From JBBDWK01 sp040902885 (GTDB lineage Bacteria > Acidobacteriota > Terriglobia > Bryobacterales > Bryobacteraceae): 64,000 bases of DNA. Below are positions 27,406-36,285 of this stretch, one piece after another (within the stretch, counting starts at the first letter, position 1; each line of letters starts with the position of its first letter). Location of the stretch: positions 41,068 to 105,067 of the forward strand of contig JBBDWK010000068.1 of the NCBI GenBank assembly GCA_040902885.1, written 5' to 3'. The position numbers and the translations under genes were made by a program. Under the pieces are notes generated by a model. The model was not told the origin of the DNA. It searched no databases and saw nothing but the letters and a program-made list of their open reading frames with translations.

Positions 27406-29952
27406 TCAGCGCGCCCACTTCAATATGGCGGGGCACGGTCGTGTCAGCGGATCTTCATAGTGGTTCGGACTGATGCGCAACGCATAACCCAGCCGCCCTG
27501 TGTGCTCCGGAACCAGATCCGTGGCGAAGATGGAGACCGATCCTTCCCGCTTGACATGAGGCAGCACCAGAACCTCGGTCTCCTCCAGATCTCCATTGCT
27601 TCCCACTCGGCCCACCACAGCCTCCACCCGTACTTCCCCCGGATCGAGTCCGGCCATCTCCACCGCGGCACGGACCTCCACAGGGCAGCCGCTGGTAACC
27701 GGCTTGGGCGGCGTGGCGCCGGTATCGACGAAATCCACACGGTCCCAAACCTCGCGGATTTTCTGATTCCACAGCGTTCGCTCGCGCGCCAGGCGGAACC
27801 GGTCGCCCCTTACTTCTGCATAAGCGAGATGCGCCGGAGTATATAACTGGTCGGTGTACTCGCCCACCATACGCCGGCAATTGTATTGCGGGCTCAGGCC
27901 CATCAAAGACTGTTTGACGCGCCGAATCCATTCGCGCGGTACACCCTGGTCGCGGCGTTCGTAAAATGCCGGGACGATCTCGTTTTCCAGCAGGTAGTAG
28001 ATCGAGCTGGCATGGATAGCGTCCTGATCTTCGGAGTAGCTTTCGCGATCTCCGATGGCCCAGCCGCCCGAGATCTCATAGGCTTCGTCGAACCACCCGT
28101 CCAGAATGCTCAGATTGAGCACGCCGTTGATGCCGGCCTTCATGCCGCTGGTTCCGCAAGCCTCCTCGCCGCGCCGCGGATTATTGAGCCACAGGTCCAC
28201 GCCCTGCACCAGCTCGCGCGCCACCTTCATGTCGTAATCCTCCACCATGACAATGTGCTTCCACAAATCGGGATCGCGCGAGAGCTGAACAATCTCCCGG
28301 ATCAGCGATTTGCCTGGGTGGTCTTTGGGGTGGGCTTTGCCGGCGATGACAATCTGCACCGGGCGCTCTTTGCTGCAGAGAAGGCGCTTCAGCCGGTCGA
28401 CGTCGCGAAGAATCAAGGTCGCGCGCTTATACGTGGCGAAGCGGCGCGCGAAACCGATGGTGAGAGCGTTCGGATCGAGCACCTCCCCAGCGCGGCGCAA
28501 CTCCGCGGTGGGGGCTTTGCGGCGCGCCGAGGCCTGCACCTGGCGCTCGCGGAGGAAGGCGATGAGGCGGCGTTTTCTGCGGCGATGCGCCTCGAGCAGC
28601 TCTTCATCGGGTATCTCGTGGATGCGATCCCAGGTCGCCGGATTGTTGCACTGCTCGCGCCAGTCCGGCTGCAGGTACTGGTCGTAAAGATCGGACAGGT
28701 CCCCATTGATCCAGCTTGGCAGGTGGACGCCGTTGGTGATGGAGGTGATGGGAACCTCCCAGGTGGGCAGGTCCGGCCACAGGCCATGCCACATCTCCTG
28801 GGAGACGTTGCGATGCAGCCGGCTGACCGCGTTGCGGTAAGTCGAAGTCTTCAAAGCCAGCACAGCCATCGAAAAACGCTCTTCGGGAGCGTCCGGATTC
28901 CAGCGGCCCAGGGACAGCAGGCGCGGAAAGTCGAAGCCGGCAGTGCGGCAATAGTCGTTGAAGTAGTAAAAGATCTGCCCGGGATCGAAGAGATCGATGC
29001 CCGCCGGGACGGGCGTGTGCGTGGTGAAGACGTTGTTGCAGCGAGACGCTTCCAGGGCATCGTCGAAAGTCAGGTCCCGCTCGGCCATCAGCACGCGGAT
29101 GCGCTCCACGGCGAGGAAAGCCGAGTGGCCTTCGTTCATGTGAAAGACGGTGGGGTCGAGATTCAACGCCTTGAGCGCCCGCACGCCGCCCACGCCGAGA
29201 ATGATTTCCTGGCGGATGCGCTTGTCGGTATCTCCGCCGTAAAGCTGGTCCGTGATGCCGCGGTCCTGCGGGAGGGGATTGTCGGGAATGTTGGTATCCA
29301 GCAGGAATAACCGGATGCGGCCCACGCGCATCTGCCAGATCTGCGCGTAAACCGGGCCGGTAGGCAGATCCACGGAGATTTTCACATCGTTCCCGGCGGC
29401 GTCGCGAACGGGCAGAACCGGGAGAGTGTAAAAGTCGTTGATCGGGTAACGTTCCTGCTGCCAGCCATCCGGGTTCAGGTACTGGCGGAAATAACCTTGC
29501 TGGTACAGAAGGCCTATGGCGACCAGCGGAAGGTTCAGATCGCTCGACGACTTGAGATGATCGCCGGAAAGGACGCCGAGACCGCCCGAATAGATGGGCA
29601 TGCACTCGGTAAGGCCGTACTCGGCCGAAAAGTATGCGATCAGTTTGCCGTCTGGCGGCAGAACGCCCTTAATGTGCGAATCGTAGCGCTCGCAGGCGTG
29701 CGTGTACAAGGCGAGGTAGCGCGGATCGGAAGCCGCCTTGGCAAGCGTGGTCTGTGAGACCCTGCCCAGCATGACGACGGGATTGTAGCCGGACTCCTTC
29801 CAGAGCATCGGGTCCAACCGCCGGAACAGCGCGCGGACGATGGGTTCCCAACTCCACAGAATGTTATAGGCCACCTCCGGCATCCTGGAGAGCTCTTCAG
29901 GCAGCGCGGGACGCACGAGAAACTCTCGTATCGGTTGGATATAAAACGGCAT
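27406..29952 (-). CDS. glgP: alpha-glucan (glycogen) phosphorylase
   Basis: Releases glucose-1-phosphate from alpha-1,4-glucans; 848 residues. The N-terminal part (about 15-100: MPEVAYNILWSWEPIVRAL) is a DUF3417-type domain, characteristic of the compact bacterial/archaeal phosphorylase group. The catalytic part has FSAEYGLTECMPIYSGGLGVLSGDH, the HMNEGHSAF motif and the PLP-lysine loop GTSGMKAGING. A C-terminal beta-domain of about 100 residues follows. No other glycogen gene is adjacent, so its coupling to glgB/glgA must be elsewhere. Confidence 0.96.
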   Translation of the reverse strand: MPFYIQPIREFLVRPALPEELSRMPEVAYNILWSWEPIVRALFRRLDPMLWKESGYNPVVMLGRVSQTTLAKAASDPRYLALYTHACERYDSHIKGVLPPDGKLIAYFSAEYGLTECMPIYSGGLGVLSGDHLKSSSDLNLPLVAIGLLYQQGYFRQYLNPDGWQQERYPINDFYTLPVLPVRDAAGNDVKISVDLPTGPVYAQIWQMRVGRIRLFLLDTNIPDNPLPQDRGITDQLYGGDTDKRIRQEIILGVGGVRALKALNLDPTVFHMNEGHSAFLAVERIRVLMAERDLTFDDALEASRCNNVFTTHTPVPAGIDLFDPGQIFYYFNDYCRTAGFDFPRLLSLGRWNPDAPEERFSMAVLALKTSTYRNAVSRLHRNVSQEMWHGLWPDLPTWEVPITSITNGVHLPSWINGDLSDLYDQYLQPDWREQCNNPATWDRIHEIPDEELLEAHRRRKRRLIAFLRERQVQASARRKAPTAELRRAGEVLDPNALTIGFARRFATYKRATLILRDVDRLKRLLCSKERPVQIVIAGKAHPKDHPGKSLIREIVQLSRDPDLWKHIVMVEDYDMKVARELVQGVDLWLNNPRRGEEACGTSGMKAGINGVLNLSILDGWFDEAYEISGGWAIGDRESYSEDQDAIHASSIYYLLENEIVPAFYERRDQGVPREWIRRVKQSLMGLSPQYNCRRMVGEYTDQLYTPAHLAYAEVRGDRFRLARERTLWNQKIREVWDRVDFVDTGATPPKPVTSGCPVEVRAAVEMAGLDPGEVRVEAVVGRVGSNGDLEETEVLVLPHVKREGSVSIFATDLVPEHTGRLGYALRISPNHYEDPLTRPCPAILKWAR

Positions 29953-30342
29953 AGCTACGGGTTAAAGGGCTTTTCTCTCACGATACCGCAATCGCCGCTC
30001 CGTCGGGCGACTTACGGATCCTTACGCCTCAGGTGCTTACATCTAACCACGCGTGAAGCTCTTGGTGGAAAGCTGGACTGTGCTCGCCTTTCCCGATCCA
30101 GCGGTTTTGCCTTCGGACATACGATTAGACGGCTGGAAATTCGCAGCCGTTGCAGAACGTTCGTCAGCGCCGTTCCCTCTTCCCATCGGCGAATCGTCCG
30201 CGATCTCTCGTGCAAACTTCTCTCCAAAGGTTACAACTCCGCTGGCAGCGCGCTTTCGGGGTCGAGCGGCCAGGCCATGGATCTTTTCGCCTCATCGGCC
30301 GGATTGAACCCGACGGAACATTATAATTAACTGTATTCCACC
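29953..30342 (+). other. 390-base divergent intergenic region
   Basis: Lies between the divergent starts of glgP and potA. I see no coding potential with a family match, no tRNA and no strong palindrome. The only clear signal is a TATAAT box at its right end. Open frames crossing it have no recognisable product. Confidence 0.5.
30322..30327 (+). promoter_or_regulatory. -10 box upstream of potA
   Basis: Perfect TATAAT, 15 bases before the GTG start of potA. The expected leader would be about 8-10 bases with no Shine-Dalgarno. The -35 at 17-base spacing is poor (CCGGAT); a TTGAAC at 30304 is too close (12 bases). Confidence 0.45.
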
Positions 30343-31302
30343 GTGCAGCAAGTTCTCGAGCTTCGCGAACTGGTGAAGGACTTCCCCGCTTACAGGGCGC
30401 TGGACGGAGTGTGCCTCAGCGTGCCGCGAGGCGCTTTCTTTTCCCTGGTGGGCCCGTCCGGCTGCGGGAAGACGACAACTCTCAGGCTGATCGCCGGTTT
30501 CGACCAGCCTACCAGCGGCGAGATTCTGCTCAACGGCCTGGTGGTCAACGCGCGCCGGCCCTATGAACGGAACGTGAGCACCGTTTTCCAGAATTACGCC
30601 TTGTTTCCTCACTTGACGGTGAAGGGGAACGTGGAGTTCGGGCCGCGGCGGCGGCGCGACTCCGATGTGGAGCGCAAGGCGAACCAGATCCTCGAACTGG
30701 TCCAGCTTACCGGCAAGGATGCGCGCTACCCTTCCGAACTGTCCGGCGGCGAGCGGCAGAGAGTCGCCCTGGCGCGCTCGCTGGTGCTCGAGCCGGACGT
30801 GCTGCTGCTGGACGAGCCTCTGGCCGCGCTCGACGCCGCGTTGCGCCGCCAGATGCGTTTCGAGTTGAAAGAGATGCAGCGGCGTGTGGGAACTACCTTT
30901 CTGTTTGTGACGCACGACCGCGAGGAGGCGCTTTCTCTCTCCGACTGCATCGGGGTGATGAACGCCGGCCGCATCGAGCAGGTGGGGACGCCGCGCGAGC
31001 TTTATTTACGGCCGCGGACGCGTTTCGTGGCGGAGTTCCTGGGTTCGGTGAATTGGATGGACGGAGTCGCGCTACGGCCGGAGGCGACCCGAATTTCGCG
31101 GGCGGCCCCGGCGAACGGTGCGATCAGCCGTAGAGCTACCGTGGTGCGCTCGGTGTTTCTGGGCGCGTCGGTACAGGTGGTGGCGCGGCCGGAGGCGGGC
31201 GGCGAAGCGGTCGCGGATGTGACCCATTGCGCCGACGGATTTCATCCCGGTGAGACGGTGTACCTGTCGTGGGAACAATCCGACGAATTGAGACTCCTTT
31301 AG
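30343..31302 (+). CDS. potA: polyamine ABC transporter, ATP-binding protein
   Basis: ATPase of a spermidine/putrescine-type importer, 319 residues, start GTG. Walker A GPSGCGKTT near residue 40, Q-loop VFQNYALFPHL, signature LSGGERQRVALARSL, Walker B LLLDEPLAALD and switch His in VTHDREEAL. A C-terminal TOBE-like domain (about 235-319) is typical of PotA/MalK-class subunits. It is the first gene of a tightly overlapping potABCD operon. Confidence 0.93.
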   Translation: MQQVLELRELVKDFPAYRALDGVCLSVPRGAFFSLVGPSGCGKTTTLRLIAGFDQPTSGEILLNGLVVNARRPYERNVSTVFQNYALFPHLTVKGNVEFGPRRRRDSDVERKANQILELVQLTGKDARYPSELSGGERQRVALARSLVLEPDVLLLDEPLAALDAALRRQMRFELKEMQRRVGTTFLFVTHDREEALSLSDCIGVMNAGRIEQVGTPRELYLRPRTRFVAEFLGSVNWMDGVALRPEATRISRAAPANGAISRRATVVRSVFLGASVQVVARPEAGGEAVADVTHCADGFHPGETVYLSWEQSDELRLL

Positions 31303-32126
31303 GCCGGCTGCGGTTCTGGTTTCTGGCGCCCGCATGGATCTGGTGGCTGGCGTTGTTTTTCGCGCCGCTGCTCATCGTGGCTACATACAGCTTTCTCGAA
31401 CGCGGCGCGTATGGGGGCATCGAGTGGCGCTGGACGCTCGAGAACTGGGCGCGGCTGTTCGATCCGCTGTACGGAGCAATCCTTTTGCGCTCGTTTGTCA
31501 TGGCGGGGGCGGCGACGGCCGCGTGTTTCGTCCTGGCCTTCCCCCTGGCGCTGTTCCTCGCGCGCTCGGGACCGAGACGGCGGCTGTACCTGCTGCTGGT
31601 GATCCTGCCCTTTTGGACCAGTTTTCTGGTGCGCACTTACGCATGGATGTTTCTGCTGCGCGATACAGGCCTGGTCAACACGGTCCTGCTGGGGCTGGGT
31701 CTGATCCGCGAGCCGCTGCCGCTGCTCTACAACCACGGAGCCGTCCTGCTGGGGCTGGTCTACGGCTACCTTCCTTTCATGGTGCTGCCTTTGTATGCGA
31801 CCCTGGAACGCCTGGACCCGAGCCTGCTCGAAGCCGCGGCCGATCTCGGCGCCCGGCGCTGGGACACCCTGTTCCGGGTGGTTGTGCCGCTTGCGGCTCC
31901 CGGTATTCGGGCAGGCGCGGCGCTGGTATTCATCCCTTGTCTGGGTGCATACCTGACCCCGGATCTGCTGGGCGGAGGCAAAACCGTACTGGTCGGAAAC
32001 CTGGTGCAGAGCCAGTTCACCACGGCCCGTGACTGGCCGTTTGGCGCGGCGGTCTCGCTCCTGCTCCTGCTGGCGGTAGGCCTCCTGCTGCCTGCCGCGC
32101 TCCGCCAGAGGGAGAAAGTGCTGTGA
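31269..32126 (+). CDS. potB: polyamine ABC transporter permease PotB
   Basis: Inner-membrane permease of 285 residues with six predicted membrane helices. The first is FLAPAWIWWLALFFAPLLIV. The EAA loop that contacts the ATPase reads EAAADLGARRWDTLFRVVVPLAAPGI. PotB-like order and size follow PotA. The GTG start at 31269 overlaps potA by 34 bases, implying translational coupling. Confidence 0.92.
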   Translation: MGTIRRIETPLGRLRFWFLAPAWIWWLALFFAPLLIVATYSFLERGAYGGIEWRWTLENWARLFDPLYGAILLRSFVMAGAATAACFVLAFPLALFLARSGPRRRLYLLLVILPFWTSFLVRTYAWMFLLRDTGLVNTVLLGLGLIREPLPLLYNHGAVLLGLVYGYLPFMVLPLYATLERLDPSLLEAAADLGARRWDTLFRVVVPLAAPGIRAGAALVFIPCLGAYLTPDLLGGGKTVLVGNLVQSQFTTARDWPFGAAVSLLLLLAVGLLLPAALRQREKVL

Positions 32127-32881
32127 ATCGCGTTCTTTCACTCTACGCCGCGGGGGTTTTCGCATTCCTGCATCTGCCGTTGCTGGTGCTGGCGGTCTTC
32201 AGCGTCAACGGTTCGCGGTTCGCGGTTTGGGAAGGTTTCTCGCTGCGCTGGTATGTCTCGCTGTTCAGCGACCCGCAGCTTCTGGAGGCCACGCTCAACA
32301 GCGCCATCGTCGCGCTGCTCTCAACCGCGTTTTCCACCGCCGCCGGAACGCTGTGCGCCTACGGTCTCTGGAAGCGGGGATCGAGAGCGCTTTCAGGGGG
32401 ACTCTACCTCTCGCTGGTGACCCCGGAGATTGTGGTGGGAGTCGCGCTGCTCGCGTTTTTCCAGGGAATTTTTCGCTTCATCGGGGTACAACTCGGCATG
32501 CACACGGTGATTCTCGCGCACGTCGCGTTCTCCATCGCGTACGTCGCGATCGTGGTTGCCGCGCGGCTGCGCACCATCGGACCATCGCTCGAAGAAGCGG
32601 CCATGGACCTGGGCGCGACGGAGTGGGCGGCCTTTTGGCGCGTGATGCTGCCCGCGCTCGCGCCTGGCATCGCGGCCGCCGCACTACTCGCGCTGACCAT
32701 TTCCTTCGACGATTACGTAATCACGAGTCTGGTGGCCGGGGTCGACTCCGAGACTTTGCCCATGGTGATCTATGCCATGGCGCGCCGCGGAGCCAATCCG
32801 GCGATCAACGCCATCTCCACGTTGATTGTGGTCTTCTTCGGCGCGTTGATCGTAGTTTCGGAGCGGTTGCGCGCAGAATGA
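32123..32881 (+). CDS. potC: polyamine ABC transporter permease PotC
   Basis: Second permease of the importer, 252 residues, about six helices. The EAA loop is EAAMDLGATEWAAFWRVMLPALAPGI, followed by the PotC-typical SFDDYVITSLVAG segment. It starts at GTG within a GTGA overlap with potB and ends in an ATGA overlap with the binding-protein gene. Confidence 0.93.
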   Translation: MNRVLSLYAAGVFAFLHLPLLVLAVFSVNGSRFAVWEGFSLRWYVSLFSDPQLLEATLNSAIVALLSTAFSTAAGTLCAYGLWKRGSRALSGGLYLSLVTPEIVVGVALLAFFQGIFRFIGVQLGMHTVILAHVAFSIAYVAIVVAARLRTIGPSLEEAAMDLGATEWAAFWRVMLPALAPGIAAAALLALTISFDDYVITSLVAGVDSETLPMVIYAMARRGANPAINAISTLIVVFFGALIVVSERLRAE

Positions 32882-33879
32882 AACGCCGCGTCTTTCTTAT
32901 GGGTTTGACCGGTTGCTCGAGCGGCGGCCCGCGCCTGAATGTATTCAACTGGTCGAACTACGTGGGGCCGGATACAATTCGAAAATTTGAGGCGCAATCC
33001 GGAGTACACGTGCGTTACGGCATCTACGAAAGCAATGAGGAGATGCTGGCGCGCGTACAGAGCGGTAATTCAGGCTGGGACGTAGTGTTCCCGAGCAACT
33101 ACCTGATCCGGCCGATGCGAGAGCAGGGACTTCTCGCCCCGCTCGACCGCGCCCTGCTGCCCAACCTCAGCAATCTGGACGAGCGGTTCCGCGCGCCGGC
33201 GTGGGACGAGCGCCTGGAATGGTCGCTCCCCTACATGTGGGGAGCGAGCGGGATCGTCTTCCGCCGCGAGATCGCGCCGAAACTCACCTCGTGGGCCGGC
33301 TTGTGGCGCGAAGACCTGCAGGGACGCATCACTATGTTGGACGATCCGGCCGAGGTGCTGGGCGCGTGTCTGAAGAAGCTGGGATACTCGATCAATTCCA
33401 CCGATCCGGAAGAACTCCGGCTTGCGCAACGCGAGGCCGTAGCGCAGAAACGCATGCTTCGTGCTTATTTGAACGCCGAGGTGCGCGATTCGCTGATCGC
33501 GGGCGACGTACAGGCAGCGCATCTCTGGGCGACCACCGCGCAACAGGCCATGGATGCCCAGAGCGAACTGGAGTTTGTATACCCATCGGAAGGATTCGCG
33601 CTTTACGCCGACTGCGCGGGGATTCTGCGCGAGTCGCGGCGTTTCGAGCTGGCGCACCGGTTTCTGAATTACCTGCTCGAACCCGAGGTGGCGGTGGGCG
33701 TGGTGGCCGCGACGAGAACGGCCACCGCCAACGGCGCCGCGCGGCGTCTGCTAAACGAAACGAACGCGACGCTCTATCCGCCCGCGGAGGTGCTCGCGCG
33801 GGGCGAGTGGTTTCAAGCGCTGCCGGCCGCGGCGCAACGGCTGCGAGACAGGCTCTGGACCGAGATCAAGTCGGCCTAA
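32878..33879 (+). CDS. potD: polyamine-binding lipoprotein PotD
   Basis: Periplasmic substrate-binding protein of 333 residues for putrescine/spermidine-like ligands. A very short lipoprotein signal (MKRRVFLMGLTGC, Cys at 13) anchors it to a membrane. Family landmarks are LNVFNWSNYVGPDTIRKFE, GWDVVFPSNY and ITMLDDPAEVLGACLKKLGYS. The ligand pocket includes WSLPYMWGASGIVF. The frame is open far upstream inside potC, but the ATG overlapping the potC stop gives the correct mature N-terminus. Confidence 0.93.
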   Translation: MKRRVFLMGLTGCSSGGPRLNVFNWSNYVGPDTIRKFEAQSGVHVRYGIYESNEEMLARVQSGNSGWDVVFPSNYLIRPMREQGLLAPLDRALLPNLSNLDERFRAPAWDERLEWSLPYMWGASGIVFRREIAPKLTSWAGLWREDLQGRITMLDDPAEVLGACLKKLGYSINSTDPEELRLAQREAVAQKRMLRAYLNAEVRDSLIAGDVQAAHLWATTAQQAMDAQSELEFVYPSEGFALYADCAGILRESRRFELAHRFLNYLLEPEVAVGVVAATRTATANGAARRLLNETNATLYPPAEVLARGEWFQALPAAAQRLRDRLWTEIKSA

Positions 33880-33933
33880 CGGCCGCCGATAATTCACGAA
33901 AATGTGCCGGTCCGGACGGGCCGCGCAGGGGAA

Positions 33934-33962
33934 CTGTTGCATTCAAAACCTTAGGGTATAAT
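33934..33962 (+). promoter_or_regulatory. promoter of cspA
   Basis: A perfect TATAAT at 33957-33962 with a weak -35 (CTGTTG at 33934) spaced 17 bases. The predicted transcript would have a leader of about 138 bases before cspA, similar to the long structured leaders of cold-shock mRNAs. Confidence 0.5.
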
Positions 33963-34106
33963 AGTGTGGCGTTTGACTCTTGTATACCGTGTGGTTCCAG
34001 ATTTTGACGGGGGTTGCCGGTGTGATCGAGACGGCGGCCTCCGTTTTTATTTGTGGACCCCCGGTAGCGCGAAGATGGGACGCATCAAAGCAAAAAGGAA
34101 ACACCG

Positions 34107-34310
34107 ATGAAAGAAAAAGGTACCGTGAAGTGGTTTAACGCAGCAAAAGGTTATGGATTCATCCAGCGGGAGAATGGCGAAGATGTCTTCGTCCACTTTT
34201 CAGCCATTCAGACCGAAGGCTACCGCAGCCTGGACGAGGGCGCCAGGGTCGAATTCGAGGTGACACGCGGTCCGAAAGGCTTGCAGGCAGCTAACGTGAC
34301 GATGGGGTAG
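34107..34310 (+). CDS. cspA: cold-shock protein
   Basis: Single-stranded nucleic-acid binding OB-fold protein of 67 residues that melts RNA structure. The RNP1 motif KGYGFIQ and RNP2 DVFVHFSAI are intact, preceded by GTVKWFNAAKG. A long leader separates it from its promoter, consistent with temperature-responsive RNA folding. The neighbour is an IF-1 gene, also a small OB-fold RNA-binding protein. Confidence 0.97.
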   Translation: MKEKGTVKWFNAAKGYGFIQRENGEDVFVHFSAIQTEGYRSLDEGARVEFEVTRGPKGLQAANVTMG

Positions 34311-34320
34311 GATCTCGATC

Positions 34321-34351
34321 GGCGGCCCGCCCTGCGGGGGGCCGGGCCGCC
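34321..34351 (+). terminator. strong GC hairpin between cspA and infA
   Basis: Nine-base-pair stem GGCGGCCCG / CGGGCCGCC with a 13-base G-rich loop, starting 10 bases after the cspA stop. There is no T-run after it, so it may attenuate transcription or protect the cspA 3' end rather than terminate fully. Confidence 0.45.
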
Positions 34352-34401
34352 TGGAATGCGATGGCGCGGGAGTTGCAGCCGGGAAATAAAATGGAGGTTT
34401 G

Positions 34402-34620
34402 ATGAGTAAGGAAGACAATATTGAAGTCACGGGAACCGTATTGGAAAAATTTCCGAGCGGACTCTTCAGCGTCCAATTGGAGCATGACCGCGTAGTGTTG
34501 GCGCATCTGGCCGGCCGGCTGCGCCGGAATCGCATCCGCGTTCTGGCAGGCGACAAGGTCACCCTCGAACTCTCCCCCTACGATCTCACCAAAGGCAGAA
34601 TCACCTTCCGGCACCGGTAG
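34402..34620 (+). CDS. infA: translation initiation factor IF-1
   Basis: 72 residues, exactly the usual length. The OB-fold reads IEVTGTVLEKFPSGLFSVQLEH, LAGRLRRNRIRVLAGDKVTLELSPYDLTKGRITFR. IF-1 binds the 30S A-site during initiation. A GGAGG lies 4 bases before the ATG; a TTG three bases upstream is in frame but less likely. The gene is not in the usual ribosomal-protein operon, so it could be a second copy. Confidence 0.95.
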   Translation: MSKEDNIEVTGTVLEKFPSGLFSVQLEHDRVVLAHLAGRLRRNRIRVLAGDKVTLELSPYDLTKGRITFRHR

Positions 34621-34796
34621 GCTAATTTCCCTCTAAAATCAGATTCGACGTCATGGCCCGTTCCGGCCGGCTCGCCTACTAAATGCCCAAGCGCCCGTTT
34701 AAATTTCGGGTCGCATAACCATCATAATTGTAATGAGATCCTGTCTCTCCGGCTTCGCCCGCCGTTTCCTTCCAGCGTTTTCGCTTCCAGGCCACG

Positions 34797-34802
34797 TATA
34801 AT
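34797..34802 (+). promoter_or_regulatory. -10 box of the AAA+/receiver gene
   Basis: TATAAT ends 9 bases before the ATG at 34812, predicting a start of transcription only 2-3 bases upstream of the start codon. No Shine-Dalgarno is present. The -35 region is poorly conserved. Confidence 0.5.
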
Positions 34803-34811
34803 AAATACAGT

Positions 34812-36266
34812 ATGGCCGAACGTGTTAAACCCGCCCCGCCACCGGGCCGGCCGAAGAGGCAATTCGACCTGGTGGAGGATTTGACGACGGTGCTTTCCCA
34901 AAAGGTTATGGGACAGCCCAACGCCACCAAAGTAATCGTTCCCTACATTCAAATGTTCCAGGCCGGTTTGGCTCCGGAAGGAAGACCCGTTGGCGTATTC
35001 CTTCTCCTAGGTCCGACCGGAACGGGCAAGACCAAGACGGTGGAAGCCCTCGCGGAAATCCTTCACGGGAGCGAAAAAAACGTCCTGAAAGTGGATTGCG
35101 GCGAATTCCAGATGGAACATGAGGTGGCCAAGCTGATTGGGGCGCCTCCCGGATATTTGGGACACCGCGAAACCCAGCCGATGCTCACCCAGCAGAAGTT
35201 GAACGCGGTCACCAGCGATAAGTGCAGTCTCTCGATTGTCCTGTTCGACGAGATTGAAAAGGCGGCGCCGTCCATGACCCGCCTGCTGCTGGGCGTTCTG
35301 GACAAGGCAACCTTGCGCCTCGGAGACAACTCCGTAGTAAATTTCGAGAAAAGTATCGTCTTCCTGACCAGCAACCTGGGAGCGCGGGAGATGATGAAGG
35401 AGATCAACCCGCACTTCGGCTTCGGGGCAGGGCCGGGCGCGGATCCCCAGGAGCTCCGCACCAAGCTGCAGAGTATTGCGCTGGGCGCGGTGCGGAAGCG
35501 TTTTTCCCCGGAATTCGTCAACCGCATCGACTGTGTCATTACCTACCAGCCCCTCGACGCCGAATCTCTTGAAGCCATTCTGGACCACCAGATCACCGAG
35601 TTGCAGAGACACGTCAATACGCGTCTGGGGCCGCGCTGCTTCACCATCGAAGTTCCGCAGGAGAGCAGGCAGTTTCTGCTGCGTCTGGGAACCAGCGCGG
35701 AGTACGGCGCCCGGGAGCTGAACCGGACCATTCACCGGCAGCTCACGCAGCCGCTCGCGACTCTGGTGGCGACCGGGCAGATTGAGCCTGGCGCGCGGGT
35801 GGTGGTGGAGTTGAACGAAGAGGCATCCGGGCTGACGATGCGGACGGCCCCGCGGCAGGAGGTACAGCCGCCGGCACATCCCATCGTACTCATCGTGGAC
35901 GACAACGTCGACCTGCTGCGCTTTCTGGAGAGGTTGATGGCCCAGGCAGGCTGGAAGCTCCTGACCGCCGAGACCGCCAGCCAAGCCCGCGAGGTGGTTT
36001 CCCAAACCAAGCCAAACGCCGCCCTTCTGGACTACATGCTTCCGGACGGAAACGGCGTGGAGCTGGCGCTGCAAGTTCGCGAGATGGCCGCTTCGCTGCC
36101 GGTCATCATCATGACCGGTTCGGTGCTGCCTCCGGAAGACGAAGCTATCTGCGAGGAGTCGGATTTTCCGATTCTGCGTAAACCCTTCCTTGCCGCGGAC
36201 ATCATGAACCAGATTCGAGCGCGCCTGACGACCGCGGCGGGCGCTGGCACGGGATCCGCCCCATAG
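34812..36266 (+). CDS. ClpB-like AAA+ ATPase fused to a response-regulator receiver domain
   Basis: 484 residues. Residues about 15-345 are one class-2 AAA+ module resembling ClpB domain 2 or ClpX. It has Walker A GPTGTGKT (67-74), pore loop GAPPGYLGH (110-118) with the threading Tyr, Walker B VLFDE (143-147), Arg-finger segment FVNRID and sensor-2 GAREL, then a small C-terminal domain. Residues about 357-472 are a CheY-type receiver: acidic pair DD (363-364), phospho-acceptor Asp407 in LLDYMLPDGNG, Thr435 and Lys457. There is no N-domain, no ClpP-binding loop and no DNA-binding domain. It is inferred to be a phosphorylation-controlled unfoldase or remodeller. Confidence 0.88.
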   Translation: MAERVKPAPPPGRPKRQFDLVEDLTTVLSQKVMGQPNATKVIVPYIQMFQAGLAPEGRPVGVFLLLGPTGTGKTKTVEALAEILHGSEKNVLKVDCGEFQMEHEVAKLIGAPPGYLGHRETQPMLTQQKLNAVTSDKCSLSIVLFDEIEKAAPSMTRLLLGVLDKATLRLGDNSVVNFEKSIVFLTSNLGAREMMKEINPHFGFGAGPGADPQELRTKLQSIALGAVRKRFSPEFVNRIDCVITYQPLDAESLEAILDHQITELQRHVNTRLGPRCFTIEVPQESRQFLLRLGTSAEYGARELNRTIHRQLTQPLATLVATGQIEPGARVVVELNEEASGLTMRTAPRQEVQPPAHPIVLIVDDNVDLLRFLERLMAQAGWKLLTAETASQAREVVSQTKPNAALLDYMLPDGNGVELALQVREMAASLPVIIMTGSVLPPEDEAICEESDFPILRKPFLAADIMNQIRARLTTAAGAGTGSAP

Positions 36267-36285
36267 CCGCTGCTCGTTGGTAAAC

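Noticed and set aside
30304..30309. TTGAAC as -35 of potA
   Set aside because: Only 12 bases from the TATAAT box, too close for a sigma-70 promoter.
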